From JAEUQQ01 sp963697285 (GTDB lineage: Bacteria > Acidobacteriota > Vicinamibacteria > Vicinamibacterales > JAFNAJ01): a stretch of DNA of 64,000 nucleotides. Below the pieces are notes generated by a model that was not told where the DNA came from, ran no database searches, and saw only the letters and a list, made by a program, of their open reading frames with translations. The stretch covers positions 1 through 64,000 of the forward strand of contig CAVONI010000016.1 of NCBI GenBank assembly GCA_963697285.1, given 5' to 3'. A program made the position numbers and the translations under genes. This document shows positions 7,677-16,480 of this stretch, piece after piece; the stretch's first letter is position 1; each line of letters begins with the position of its first letter.

Positions 7677-8899
7677 TGAGACGCGTCAATCCCGCCCGCT
7701 TTCGCGTCGCCACCCGCACCACCTCCCGGCAGATCAACCGATCCATCGTCCTCAACCTCGTTCGTGCCCATCAGCCCATATCCCGCGCCGACCTCGCGCG
7801 CATGATGGGCGTCAGGCGCGGCGCCGTCTCGCTCATCGTCACCGACCTGCTCCGCGACGGGCTCCTCTTCGAAGGCGCCACCGGCGAAGCCGTCCGCGGA
7901 CGCAGGCCCACGTTCCTCTACGTCGATTCGCGCCGCCGCGCCGTCATCGCGGCCGACATCCGCGCCACCGAAACCTTTCTCATGCTGGCCGATGTACTCG
8001 GCCACCCCCTGTCGGGTGTGACCACGTTCCCCACCGATCGCGACCCTGACAAGGTCGTGGCCATGCTGGCCGCGCGCATCACCCGGCTCCTGGCCGATCA
8101 TCCCGAAGTCGTCGCCTGCGACGGCATCGGCGTGGTGGTGCCCGGCATGGTCGAGCACTCCACCATGCGCGTCCTCCACGCCCCGACGCTCGGCTGGCGC
8201 AATGTGGACCTGCACGAGGCCCTGACCCGGGCGACCGGGCTTCCTGTGCAGATCGAGAACTCGGGCCGTGCCTGCGCCCTCGCGCAGGCCTGGGCCATGC
8301 GCGACGACCGCACCGGGACCGCTGGCGACCTCGTGTTCGTCAGCGTGTCTGAAGGCATTGGTGTCGGCGTGATCATTCACGGCGAGGTGCTGCGCGGGCG
8401 CCACAACATCGCCGGCGAGTTCGGTCACGTCTCGCTGTCGCTCGACGGCCCACGCTGCTCGTGCGGCGCCAACGGGTGCTGGGAAGCCTACGTGTCGAAC
8501 CGCGCCACCCTGGCGCGCTACTTCGGGCGACATGCCGATCCGCCCGGGCCGATGCGCGCCGAGCAGCAGCGCTTCACGATGGAAGACCTGATCGCCCGTG
8601 CCCGTGCCAGGGATCCCAAGGCCCTGGCCGCCCTGGACGCCACCGCACGGTATCTCGGGCTCGGGCTGGCGTCGGTGATCAATGCGCTCGATCCCTCGCG
8701 TGTGTACATCGGCGGCGAGATCACGCTCGCCTGGGATCTGATCGAGGCGACCGTGCGCACCGCACTCGCCGAGCGGACGCTCACCGCCGCAGCCGCCGAC
8801 ACTGACATCCGGCCCGTGGCCGCTTCGGAGTACCCCCGTCTTCAAGGCGCCGCCGCACTGATCGCGGCGCCTGCCTTTGCCGCTCCGGTAGTGGCGTAG
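7676..8899 (+). CDS. ROK family transcriptional regulator (NagC/XylR type)
   Basis: A repressor with an N-terminal winged-helix DNA-binding domain and a sugar-kinase-fold ROK domain. The helix-turn-helix is at about residues 25-70 (NLVRAHQPISRADLARMMG, then RRGAVSLIVTDLLRDGL). The ROK part contains GIGVVVPGMV, VQIENSGRACALA, GIGVGVIIHGEV and GEFGHVSLS, followed by the zinc-binding CSCGANGCWE motif near residue 260. Such proteins bind a sugar or phosphosugar and release DNA. The ATG at 7676 is used; a GTG three codons upstream is also possible and both overlap an operator-like repeat, suggesting autoregulation. Only 10 bases separate it from the Nramp-like transporter gene, so the two form an operon. 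The receptor and pectate lyase downstream suggest plant polysaccharide use, but no sugar is identified. Confidence 0.85.
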   Translation: MRRVNPARFRVATRTTSRQINRSIVLNLVRAHQPISRADLARMMGVRRGAVSLIVTDLLRDGLLFEGATGEAVRGRRPTFLYVDSRRRAVIAADIRATETFLMLADVLGHPLSGVTTFPTDRDPDKVVAMLAARITRLLADHPEVVACDGIGVVVPGMVEHSTMRVLHAPTLGWRNVDLHEALTRATGLPVQIENSGRACALAQAWAMRDDRTGTAGDLVFVSVSEGIGVGVIIHGEVLRGRHNIAGEFGHVSLSLDGPRCSCGANGCWEAYVSNRATLARYFGRHADPPGPMRAEQQRFTMEDLIARARARDPKALAALDATARYLGLGLASVINALDPSRVYIGGEITLAWDLIEATVRTALAERTLTAAAADTDIRPVAASEYPRLQGAAALIAAPAFAAPVVA

Positions 8900-8909
8900 C
8901 CAGGATCCC

Positions 8910-10244
8910 ATGCGCATTCCGTTCGTCTCCACGCTCGCGAAACTGGTCGGTCCGGCAGCGCTGACGGCGGCCGGAATGATCGGCGCCGGCGCTGTCGCCA
9001 CGCGCCTGCTCGCCGGCGCATGGTTCGGCTTCGACCTGCTGTGGGTCGCGCTCTACGTCATCCCGATGGTCATCTTCACGCTCGACTCGGCGTCACGCGT
9101 CGGCATGATGTCGGGCGGGCACGGGTTGATCGAGATGATCCGGCGAGACATCGGATCCTGGCTGGCCTGGTTCATCTTCGTCCCGATGTTCCTCGTGAAC
9201 ATCGTCGTCAACATGAGCCAGATGTCGGCCATGGTCGAAGGCGCCTACGGGGCCTTCGGCATGCTGCCGCCTGCGGGATCCGAGTCAGGCGTCAGCCTGG
9301 TGATCGTGACGGTGGTGCTGACCGGACTGACGGTGGTCGCCGCAGTGCTCGGAGGCTACAAGCGCATGGAGAAGATCATGACCGCCCTGCTGGTCGTGAT
9401 CCTGGTTGCGTTCATCGTCGTCGCGATCAAGGGCCTGCTCGACTGGCACACGTGGGTCGCACTCGGTGCCGGCCTCGTCCCGAACATCCCCCAGAACATC
9501 CCCGTCGTCGGCGGAACCGGCGTGCGGAACAGCTTCACGCAGATCATGGGTATCGCGGGTCAGGCCTTGCCGCCTGCCGTGATGCTGTCGTACGGCTACC
9601 TCACGGCCAACGCCGGCTACACCGTGATCGACGCGAAGCGCTCGTTCTGGAAGACCGTCCAGAACCTCGGCGTCATCTGGGGCATCTTCTCGGTCGTGGT
9701 GATCGTCGCGGGCGCCACCGCGCTGCACTACGTCTATGACGGCAACGGCCCCGCGTACCTCGGGGTGAGCCACTACTCGCAGATCCAGAGCATCGCGGTC
9801 GCCGGCCAGGTCCTGGGGCCGGCGTTTCCAGGGGCGCTCGGTTTCCTCGCGCCGCGCATGTTCTCGTTGGGGCTCATTGCAGCCGCGTTCACGACGTTGA
9901 TCTCGGTGTCGTTGACGATGAGTTACTTCTGCCTCGACATCCTGCGACGCGACTGGCACTTCACGAAGCAGAACACCGCGTTCAAGTGGTCGTTCGCGAC
10001 GTGGATCGCCGTGCCGGCGCTCGTGGCGCCGTTCTGGCAGTTGCCGGCCCTGCTCAAGTCGATTCTCGCGATGGTCGGCAACCTGCTCATGGCCCCGGTG
10101 GCCGTGTTCATCATTCTCTACTTCGTCAATCGGCCCGGCATGGGCGCATTGAAGGCAAACACCGGACGCAACATCGTCCTCTGGATCACGGGGTTGTTCG
10201 CGTTGGCACTCGTGATCAACGGCGTGCGTGACTTCCTGCGATAG
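8910..10244 (+). CDS. Nramp-family-like membrane transporter lacking the canonical metal site
   Basis: An inner-membrane protein of 444 residues with about eleven hydrophobic segments and the Nramp/LeuT-like layout. The start AALTAAGMIGAGAVATRLLAGAWFGFDLLW corresponds to the Nramp TM1 region (family consensus ...IGPGTVTTATLAGA.FGY.LLW). The metal-binding DPGN of TM1 is absent, and the TM6 MPHN motif is replaced by PPAVMLSYGY. This suggests a substrate other than Mn(II)/Fe(II), as seen in divergent Nramp-related branches. It is co-transcribed with the ROK regulator (10-base gap), which points to a sugar- or metabolite-responsive function rather than metal homeostasis. The start at 8910 begins the conserved N-terminus. 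The family assignment is moderately sure, the substrate is unknown. Confidence 0.7.
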   Translation: MRIPFVSTLAKLVGPAALTAAGMIGAGAVATRLLAGAWFGFDLLWVALYVIPMVIFTLDSASRVGMMSGGHGLIEMIRRDIGSWLAWFIFVPMFLVNIVVNMSQMSAMVEGAYGAFGMLPPAGSESGVSLVIVTVVLTGLTVVAAVLGGYKRMEKIMTALLVVILVAFIVVAIKGLLDWHTWVALGAGLVPNIPQNIPVVGGTGVRNSFTQIMGIAGQALPPAVMLSYGYLTANAGYTVIDAKRSFWKTVQNLGVIWGIFSVVVIVAGATALHYVYDGNGPAYLGVSHYSQIQSIAVAGQVLGPAFPGALGFLAPRMFSLGLIAAAFTTLISVSLTMSYFCLDILRRDWHFTKQNTAFKWSFATWIAVPALVAPFWQLPALLKSILAMVGNLLMAPVAVFIILYFVNRPGMGALKANTGRNIVLWITGLFALALVINGVRDFLR

Positions 10245-10417
10245 CGCAGGGCAGTACAGGAAGACGTCGGGTACCACCAAGGGTCTGGGCACCTTCAGTT
10301 GATGGAGCCCACACCTGGCAAGTCGAGCGTGAGGTCGCGGCGTCGCCGCGGCGATTGCAACTCTCGGGGTACGAAGCGCGACAGACGACGTGCCGTGCCG
10401 GGTTCAGGAGGATCGTC

Positions 10418-13400
10418 ATGAAGATGCGTGGGCTATTGTGGTTGTTCGTCGGCCTGCTCTGCCTCGCCACGTCGGTATCGGCCCAGGACTACCGGGCGCG
10501 TGTGCAGGGGCAGGTGGTCGACGAGAGCAAGGGTGCCCTGCCGGGCGCGACGGTGACGTTGACGAACGTGGAGACCGGGGTCGCGGTCACACGGGTGACG
10601 GACGGCGAAGGCCGATACCTGGTGGACTTCGTGGATCCGGGGACCTACACGCTGACAGGCGAACTGGACGGGTTCCGGCGGGCCGAGCAGACGAACGTCC
10701 GGGTGCCCCAGCGGGGCGACGTGACTGTGGACCTGCTGCTGAGCGTGGGCGGCCTCGAGGAGACGGTCACGGTGGAGGCCGCGCCGGTGGCGGTGCAGTT
10801 CAACACGAGCAGCCACGACATCACGCTCGAGAAGCAGCTGCTCGACCAGGTGCCGATCTCGGGACGTAATCCGTACAACCTGTCGAATCTCGACCCGTCC
10901 GTCCTGGTGTCGACGACGACGAGCGAGAACCGGCCGTATCACCATGCGTACGCGAACGACTACGACGCGGGCGGCGGCACGCAGCGCGCCAACACGGTGT
11001 TGCTGGACGGGGTGTCGCTGGGGGCGAGCTTCAAGACGGCGTACACGCCGGCGGTGGATGCGATTGAAGAAGTGACGGTGTCGAAGAACAGCGTGGACGC
11101 CGAGAACGGCAACAGCCTGGGCGGCGTGATCAGCCTCAACATGAAGTCGGGGACGAACAGCTACAAGGGCTCGGCGTATTTCTATGGCCGGAACCCGCAG
11201 TTCAACTCGATTGCCGATCCGACGCTGACCCGGGCGCCGGGGCAGGACACGAGCAAGCTGAAGGGCACCGACCTGAAGATGTATGGCGGGACCCTGGGCG
11301 GCCCGATCCTGCGCAACAAGGTGTTCTCGTTCTCGTCGTTCGAGCAGTGGGACGACAAGCGGCCGCTGACGATCGTGCGGACGGTGCCGACGGAACTGGA
11401 GCGGGCGGGCAACTTCAGCCAGTCGACGCAGAGCGGGCGGGTGCGGACGATCTACAACCCGTTCAGCTCGGTGCTCGATCCGGCGACGAACCGCGTGGTG
11501 CGGACGCCCTTTGCGAACAACGTGATTCCGCTGGCGCTGTTCGATCCGGTGGCGCTGAAGATGCTGCAGGACCTGCCGCTGCCGAACCTGCCGGGCTACA
11601 CCGACAACTGGCAGGGGGGCGTCGACGAGAAGGTGGACTACTGGAACTTCTCGCAGCGGATCGACTGGAACATCACCGACACGGTCAAGGTGTTTGCGCG
11701 GTATGGGCAGTTCAAGGCCGACCTCTACCAGCAGAACCCGACGGATGCGGGCTTCTTCCCGGCGTCGGGCAGCAACCGCGACGGCATGAGCTTCGCGGGC
11801 GACGCGGTGTGGGTGATGTCGGCCCGGACGACGCTGAACGTCCGCGGCAGCTACTACAACATGGTGGATGAGTTCTACAACCCGTCGTTGCTGCTGGGCG
11901 CCGAGGGGCTGGCCGACTACTGGGGCAACAACCAGTGGTACAAGTCGCTCTACAACAGCGGCTACGTGTACTACCCGGCGCTCGACGTGACGTCGGGGAC
12001 CGGCACGAACACCAACAACCGCCTCGGGCGGCTTGGGCGCGAGTGGTATCAGCATCCGGACGCCTGGACGGCGTCGGTGCGGATGAACCGCTACCAGGGT
12101 GCGCACAACCTGAAGTGGGGCGGCGAGATGCGCGAGTATTTCGGCGAGGCGGCGCGCTTCGAGCCGATCAACCTGGTGTTCAACTCGACGCTGACGGCCA
12201 ACTCGTCTGACAGTCCCGACGTGGTGAACTCGGGCAACCAGTGGGCGACGTTCTTGCTGGGGGCGCTCGACAGCCAGACGTCGGCGCGCCTGGTCCCCCT
12301 GCAGACGACGAACCTGATGGGGTATGCGGCGTACGTGCAGGACGACTTCCGCATCAACGACCGGCTGACCCTGAACCTGGGCCTGCGCTGGGAGTACGAG
12401 CCCGGGCCGACGGATCCGGAGAACCGGTTGTCGCAGCGGATCGACCTGACGTCGCCGATTCCCGAGATGCAGACGACGCCCCCGCCGATGAACGCGCAGG
12501 CGCTGGCGTTGATGGCCAGCAAGGGCTACGGCTACACGTACAACGGCGCGTGGGTCTTCGCCAGTGACGACGATCCGCATGCGTGGCACAGCACGTGGAA
12601 GAACTTCATGCCGCGGGTGGGCGTGAACTACCGGATGGGCGACAACGCGGTGCTGCGTGGCGCGTATGCGCGCTACCAGATGCCGATCAGCAACGTGCGC
12701 GACACGCTGGGCGACTTCGTGAACCAGTACGCGGGCTACGCGCAGACGACCAACACGCTGGGGCTGGCGACCGGGCGGCCGCAGCAACTCCTGGCCAACC
12801 CGTATCCGGCCAACAACCCCGTGATCGAGCCGTACGGGCAAGCCTATGGCCGGTACACGAACCTCGGCGGGGCGGTGAGCCTCGACGAGTACGAACTGCG
12901 GCCGCAGATCAACGACCGGTTCAACGTGTCGTTCCAGAAGCAGATCTGGGCAGACGTGATCCTGGACCTGAACTACTTCTTCAACCTCGGGACGCGGGTG
13001 CCCTACACGATCGACGTGAACATGATGGACCCGGCGTTCAGGTACGAGCTGAAGACCGCGTTGAACACGCAGGTGCCCAACCCCTTCCGCAACTACCTGA
13101 CGGTCGACAAGTTCCCGGGCGCGTTGCGCAACAATACGACGGTCACGCTGGGCAGCCTGCTCAAGCCGTATCCGCAGTACACGGCCATCAACCAGACGAA
13201 CACGAACGGGAAGCAACTGCGGACGCAGACGGCCGAAATCCGCGCCCAGCGGCCGTTTGCGCAGGGCGTGAGCTTCATGGTCGCGTATGCCTGGGACCGC
13301 GCGCGCATCCAGCAGTGGTTCGACGACCTGGCGACCTACAAGACGCTGCAGACCGACGGCGAAGAGGGCTGGACGTGGTTGCCGGTGGCCAACAGTCCGA

Positions 13401-13909
13401 CGCACCGTTTCACGGCGGCCGCGACCATCCAGATCCCGGTCGGGCACGGGCGCAAGTACGGCGCCGACATGCCGACGGCGCTCGACCTGCTGGTGGGCGG
13501 CTGGCAGTACACGATCTCTGCGCGGCTCTACTCGGGCCGGCCGTTGCTGTTCGGCACGAGTTACGCCGTATCGGGCAATCCGAAGCTCGACAACCCGACG
13601 CGCGACCAGTGGTTCGACACGACGAAGTTCGCTGTGCTCAGCGACACGAACACGCCGCGCACGAACCCGTGGTACTTCGACGGACTCAACGGGCCGGGGG
13701 CGCAATTCGTCGACATGACGCTGACCAAGAGCTTCACGTTCGGCAAGTATCGACTCGAGACCCGGCTGGAAGCCTACAACGCGCTGAACACCATCGTCTG
13801 GGACAACCCCGACCTCACCATCTCGTCGTCGAACTTCGGCAAGGTGACGCGCAAGCGCACCGACGGCCTCGGCCGCGAGATCCAGTTCGGACTGCGCTTC
13901 GTGTTCTAG
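10418..13909 (+). CDS. TonB-dependent receptor with carboxypeptidase-regulatory-like domain
   Basis: A large outer-membrane receptor of 1163 residues. The start at 10418 is fixed by a strong AGGAGG ribosome site (10406-10411) and a signal peptide (MKMRGLLWLFVGLLCLATSVSAQD). Residues about 25-110 form an Ig-like carboxypeptidase-regulatory domain (VQGQVVDESKGALPGATVTLTN ... GTYTLTGELDGF), followed by VGGLEETVTVEA and a plug domain with NTVLLDGVSLG and GGVISLNMKSGTN. The rest is a beta-barrel ending in an aromatic residue (FGLRFVF), as expected for BAM-dependent assembly. Such receptors import oligosaccharides or other large ligands. A strong terminator follows, and the next gene is an exported pectate lyase, so oligogalacturonides are a reasonable guess for the ligand. 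Confidence 0.88.
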   Translation: MKMRGLLWLFVGLLCLATSVSAQDYRARVQGQVVDESKGALPGATVTLTNVETGVAVTRVTDGEGRYLVDFVDPGTYTLTGELDGFRRAEQTNVRVPQRGDVTVDLLLSVGGLEETVTVEAAPVAVQFNTSSHDITLEKQLLDQVPISGRNPYNLSNLDPSVLVSTTTSENRPYHHAYANDYDAGGGTQRANTVLLDGVSLGASFKTAYTPAVDAIEEVTVSKNSVDAENGNSLGGVISLNMKSGTNSYKGSAYFYGRNPQFNSIADPTLTRAPGQDTSKLKGTDLKMYGGTLGGPILRNKVFSFSSFEQWDDKRPLTIVRTVPTELERAGNFSQSTQSGRVRTIYNPFSSVLDPATNRVVRTPFANNVIPLALFDPVALKMLQDLPLPNLPGYTDNWQGGVDEKVDYWNFSQRIDWNITDTVKVFARYGQFKADLYQQNPTDAGFFPASGSNRDGMSFAGDAVWVMSARTTLNVRGSYYNMVDEFYNPSLLLGAEGLADYWGNNQWYKSLYNSGYVYYPALDVTSGTGTNTNNRLGRLGREWYQHPDAWTASVRMNRYQGAHNLKWGGEMREYFGEAARFEPINLVFNSTLTANSSDSPDVVNSGNQWATFLLGALDSQTSARLVPLQTTNLMGYAAYVQDDFRINDRLTLNLGLRWEYEPGPTDPENRLSQRIDLTSPIPEMQTTPPPMNAQALALMASKGYGYTYNGAWVFASDDDPHAWHSTWKNFMPRVGVNYRMGDNAVLRGAYARYQMPISNVRDTLGDFVNQYAGYAQTTNTLGLATGRPQQLLANPYPANNPVIEPYGQAYGRYTNLGGAVSLDEYELRPQINDRFNVSFQKQIWADVILDLNYFFNLGTRVPYTIDVNMMDPAFRYELKTALNTQVPNPFRNYLTVDKFPGALRNNTTVTLGSLLKPYPQYTAINQTNTNGKQLRTQTAEIRAQRPFAQGVSFMVAYAWDRARIQQWFDDLATYKTLQTDGEEGWTWLPVANSPTHRFTAAATIQIPVGHGRKYGADMPTALDLLVGGWQYTISARLYSGRPLLFGTSYAVSGNPKLDNPTRDQWFDTTKFAVLSDTNTPRTNPWYFDGLNGPGAQFVDMTLTKSFTFGKYRLETRLEAYNALNTIVWDNPDLTISSSNFGKVTRKRTDGLGREIQFGLRFVF

Positions 13910-13939
13910 TCCGTCGGGTACGACCCTCATCGCTCATGC

Positions 13940-13977
13940 CCCGGGGGGCCATCCAGGCACCCCGGGTCTTTTTCTTT
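13940..13977 (+). terminator. Rho-independent terminator after the receptor gene
   Basis: CCCGGGG and GCC (13940-13950) pair with GGC and CCCCGGG (13956-13966) around a five-base loop, followed by a T-rich tract TCTTTTTCTTT. It ends only 10 bases before the pectate lyase start, so it may also act as an attenuator limiting read-through into that gene. Confidence 0.8.
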
Positions 13978-13987
13978 CGGGACTCCC

Positions 13988-15565
13988 ATGATGAAGTTCG
14001 TCACGGCCCTGGCGTTCGCCGCATCGCTGGTCAGCCGTCCGGTGGTTGCGCAACCTGCCGGGCCAGCCGCACCGTCCGTCGCGCCTGCGAAGACCGAGGT
14101 GATCGCCGCCATGAAGAAGGCGACGACCTTCATGGTCGAGAAGGTGGCCTATCGCGGCGGGTATGTCTGGGCGTACCTTCCCGACCTGTCGCGGCGCTGG
14201 GGTGAGATCGAGGCCCGCGACACCCAGATCTGGATCCAGCCCCCTGGCACGCCAACGATGGGGCACCTGTTCCTCGATGCGTACCACGCCACGAAGGACG
14301 AGTTCTACTACCAGGCCGCCGAACAGGTCGCCGGCGCGTTGATCTGGGGCCAGCACCCTGCGGGAGGGTGGAACTACGTCGTCGACTTCGGCGGGGATCG
14401 CTCGCTGCGGAACTGGTATGGCACCGTGGGCAAGAACGCGTGGCGCCTCGAGGAATTCCAGCACTACTACGGCAACGCCACATTCGATGACGGCGGCACG
14501 GCCGAGGCGTCGAAGTTCCTGCTGCGGCTCTACGTCGAGAAGCTCGATCCGAAGTACAAGCCTGCCCTCGATCGCGCCATCCAGTTCGTGATCGACAGCC
14601 AGTATCCGATCGGCACGTGGCCGCAGCGTTATCCCGAGGTGCCCGGCGAGACGCCCGCGGGCCAGAAGTCCTACACCGCGTACCACACGTTCAACGACGA
14701 CGTCGCCGGAGAGAACATCGACTTCCTCGTGATGTGCTACCAGGCGCTCGGCGATCCGCGCGTGCTCGAGCCCATCACGCGCGCGATGAACGCGTTCGTC
14801 GTCATGCAGCAGGGCCAGCCGCAACCCGGGTGGGGGCTGCAGTATTCGCTCGACCTCGCGGTGGCCGGCGCCCGCAGCTACGAACCGCGGGCGCTGGTGA
14901 CGCACACATCGGCGCGCAACATCGAGCAGTTGATCCGTTTCTACTACCTCACGGGCGACACGCGGTTCCTCGCGCGAATCCCCGAGGCGCTCGACTGGCT
15001 CGAGAAGCTCACGCTGCCTCCGGGTGTCGCGCCGAGAGGGCGCACCCACCCCACGTTCGTCGAACTCGGCACGAACGAGCCGCTCTACGTTCACCGCGAG
15101 GGCTCGAACGTCGTCTCGGGCCGCTACTTCGTGAACAAGGATCCGAACAACACGCTGGGGCACTACTCGTCCTTCCGCGCCATCGACGTCGCCGGCCTGC
15201 GTGCGCAGTACGAACGGGCGAAGGCGACGCCTCCGGCCGAGGCGACGAAGGGTTCTCCCCTCATCGCGGGAACCGGCGCGCTGCCGCTGCCCCGCTACTT
15301 CGCCGTGCAGCCGCCGCGCAACGCGCCGGCGGCACGCGACATCGTGAAGGGGCTCAACGACGAGGGCTACTGGCCGGCGAAGCTGGGGATGAACACGTAC
15401 CCATACCGGGCCGACAGCACCGCGACGGTCGCGCCAGGCAGTTTCGCCACGACGATGGTTGGCGACACGAGCGACACGTCACCCTTCGGGGACGACACAC
15501 TCGTCGGCATCTCGATTGAGGCCTACATCCGCAACATGAGCGTCCTGATCGCGCAGCTCCAGTAG
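13988..15565 (+). CDS. Exported pectate lyase, family PL10-like
   Basis: A secreted protein of 525 residues with a signal peptide (MMKFVTALAFAASLVSRPVVAQ) and the (alpha/alpha) toroid signatures of PL10 pectate lyases, which cleave polygalacturonan by beta-elimination. Recognisable motifs are GTWPQRYP (about residue 212), the YTAYHTFNDDVAGENIDFL metal/substrate segment, QPGWGLQYSLDLAVAGARSYEPRAL, and LIRFYYLTGDTRFLARIPEALDWL. The C-terminal 100 residues extend beyond the usual catalytic core. No clear ribosome site precedes the start because the receptor's terminator ends 10 bases upstream. The stop codon TAG is formed by the first bases of a GC-rich palindromic repeat. With the upstream receptor it probably forms a pectin-use pair. 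Confidence 0.8.
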   Translation: MMKFVTALAFAASLVSRPVVAQPAGPAAPSVAPAKTEVIAAMKKATTFMVEKVAYRGGYVWAYLPDLSRRWGEIEARDTQIWIQPPGTPTMGHLFLDAYHATKDEFYYQAAEQVAGALIWGQHPAGGWNYVVDFGGDRSLRNWYGTVGKNAWRLEEFQHYYGNATFDDGGTAEASKFLLRLYVEKLDPKYKPALDRAIQFVIDSQYPIGTWPQRYPEVPGETPAGQKSYTAYHTFNDDVAGENIDFLVMCYQALGDPRVLEPITRAMNAFVVMQQGQPQPGWGLQYSLDLAVAGARSYEPRALVTHTSARNIEQLIRFYYLTGDTRFLARIPEALDWLEKLTLPPGVAPRGRTHPTFVELGTNEPLYVHREGSNVVSGRYFVNKDPNNTLGHYSSFRAIDVAGLRAQYERAKATPPAEATKGSPLIAGTGALPLPRYFAVQPPRNAPAARDIVKGLNDEGYWPAKLGMNTYPYRADSTATVAPGSFATTMVGDTSDTSPFGDDTLVGISIEAYIRNMSVLIAQLQ

Positions 15566-15587
15566 GGGCCGCACCCCAGTGCGGCCC
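15566..15587. repeat. GC-rich palindromic repeat at the pectate lyase stop codon
   Basis: Perfect 9-base arms GGGCCGCAC and GTGCGGCCC flank the loop CCCA. The preceding TAG is both the pectate lyase stop codon and part of the repeat consensus (GTAGGGGCCGC). It has no T tract, so if it acts in termination it is not a classical intrinsic terminator. Confidence 0.85.
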
Positions 15588-15658
15588 GGGATCAGATTCC
15601 AGGCGTGGCGGCCCGCACCCCGACGCGCCCCGGGGTCGGATTCACGGTCCAGGTGTAG

Positions 15659-15679
15659 GGGCCGCACCCAGTGCGGCCC
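15659..15679. repeat. GC-rich palindromic repeat, copy with upstream flank
   Basis: GGGCCGCAC-CCA-GTGCGGCCC preceded by CCAGGTGTA and, further upstream, by GGGGTCGGATTCA. The same extended left flank is found at the copies at 54.7 and 58.9 kb, so the repeating unit is longer than the palindrome itself. Confidence 0.8.
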
Positions 15680-15709
15680 GCCACCATCTGCATCCGACAT
15701 GCGCACATG

Positions 15710-15750
15710 TTGACATCCCGGAGGCATACGATGCATCGTCGATCGTATGC
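15710..15750 (+). promoter_or_regulatory. Promoter/operator region of the VapBC module
   Basis: TTGACA (15710-15715) is followed after 18 bases by a weak -10 (CATCGT, 15734-15739) seven bases before the ATG, so the transcript would be leaderless. A perfect inverted repeat GCATACGAT-N9-ATCGTATGC (15724-15732, 15742-15750) covers the -10 and start codon and includes a central CGATGCATCG palindrome. This is the layout expected for autorepression by a VapBC complex. Confidence 0.6.
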
Positions 15751-15965
15751 GTACCACCCTCGATCTTCCTGACGGGCTCGTGGAGGCCGCACGCGACACC
15801 GTCGGGTTCAAGTCGAAAACCGACACCGTTGTGTACGCCCTCAAGGAGGTGGTGCGGCGCGGCCGCATCGACGACTTGAAGGCGATGTTCGGCACGGTGC
15901 ACGTTGCCCTCGACCTCGACACGGTGAGGGAGCGACCTCGCAAGGCCTCGAAGGCACGACGGTGA
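15747..15965 (+). CDS. vapB: VapB-type antitoxin
   Basis: A 72-residue protein that begins MRTTLDLPDGLVEAA, the ribbon-helix-helix opening of VapB antitoxins of the DUF2191 type, with KTDTVVYALKEVVRRGRI as the second helix pair. The basic C-terminal tail (RERPRKASKARR) would wrap the toxin active site. It would bind the inverted repeat that overlaps its own start and neutralise the PIN toxin encoded immediately downstream. Its stop codon overlaps the toxin's GTG start by four bases, the usual translational coupling of these modules. No Shine-Dalgarno sequence is visible, in keeping with a leaderless message. Confidence 0.88.
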   Translation: MRTTLDLPDGLVEAARDTVGFKSKTDTVVYALKEVVRRGRIDDLKAMFGTVHVALDLDTVRERPRKASKARR

Positions 15966-16345
15966 TCGTCGTCGACACGTCGGTCTGGATCTCGGCCTTG
16001 CGTCACCCTGCGAGTCCCCACGCGGGGACGTTATCGTCGCTGTTGGACAGCGACGAAGTGGTGTTGCCGGTTCCCGTGCGCAGTGAACTCCTCATGGGCA
16101 CGTCGGGGCAGACACGGGAGCGCCTGAAGCGTGCGCTCGAAGCGATTCCGGTCGTCTATCCCACCGACGCGACGTGGCAACTGCTCGACGAGTGGTCGGC
16201 GCGCGCCCGCGGGCGCGGCGAAACGTTCGGCCTGGTCGACCTGCTCATCGGCGCCCTGTCCGTGGAGATCGGCGCGCTGGTCTGGTCGCTCGACGGCGAC
16301 TTCGCACGACTCGCGGCGATGAAACTCGTGCACCCCTACGACTGA
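15962..16345 (+). CDS. vapC: VapC-type PIN-domain ribonuclease toxin
   Basis: A 127-residue PIN-domain RNase. The four acidic metal ligands of the family are present: Asp5 in MIVVDTSVWI, Glu42 in RSELLMG, Asp93 in LVDLLIGALS and Asp111/Asp113 in SLDGDF. VapC toxins cut tRNA or rRNA loops when the antitoxin is degraded. The GTG start at 15962 overlaps the antitoxin stop by four bases, so the pair is translationally coupled. Length and motif spacing match active VapC proteins, and nothing indicates decay. Degenerate copies of the GC-rich palindromic repeat follow the gene. Confidence 0.9.
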   Translation: MIVVDTSVWISALRHPASPHAGTLSSLLDSDEVVLPVPVRSELLMGTSGQTRERLKRALEAIPVVYPTDATWQLLDEWSARARGRGETFGLVDLLIGALSVEIGALVWSLDGDFARLAAMKLVHPYD

Positions 16346-16370
16346 CGTCACCGCCAGCCCGCCAGCGAGG

Positions 16371-16470
16371 CGTAGGGCTGCACCCCAGCGCGGGGCACGA
16401 TCGAATTCCGCCCAGGTGCAGGGGCCGCATCCCAGTCGGGCCAACTGTAGGGGCCGCACCCCAGTCGGCC
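16371..16470. repeat. Degenerate cluster of GC-rich palindromic repeats
   Basis: Three partial copies of the GTAGGGGCCGCACCCCAGT repeat occur in the gap between vapC and the convergent aldo/keto reductase gene. Their right arms have decayed to CGCGGGGC, CGGGCC or CGGCCC. They are probably old copies of the family. Confidence 0.65.
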
Positions 16471-16480
16471 CGGACGTTGA

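Noticed and set aside
10433..13930. A minus-strand open frame of more than 1100 codons opposite the receptor gene
   Set aside because: Its Arg/Val/His-rich composition is that of an antisense shadow of a high-GC gene, and the plus strand has a signal peptide, receptor domains and a good ribosome site.
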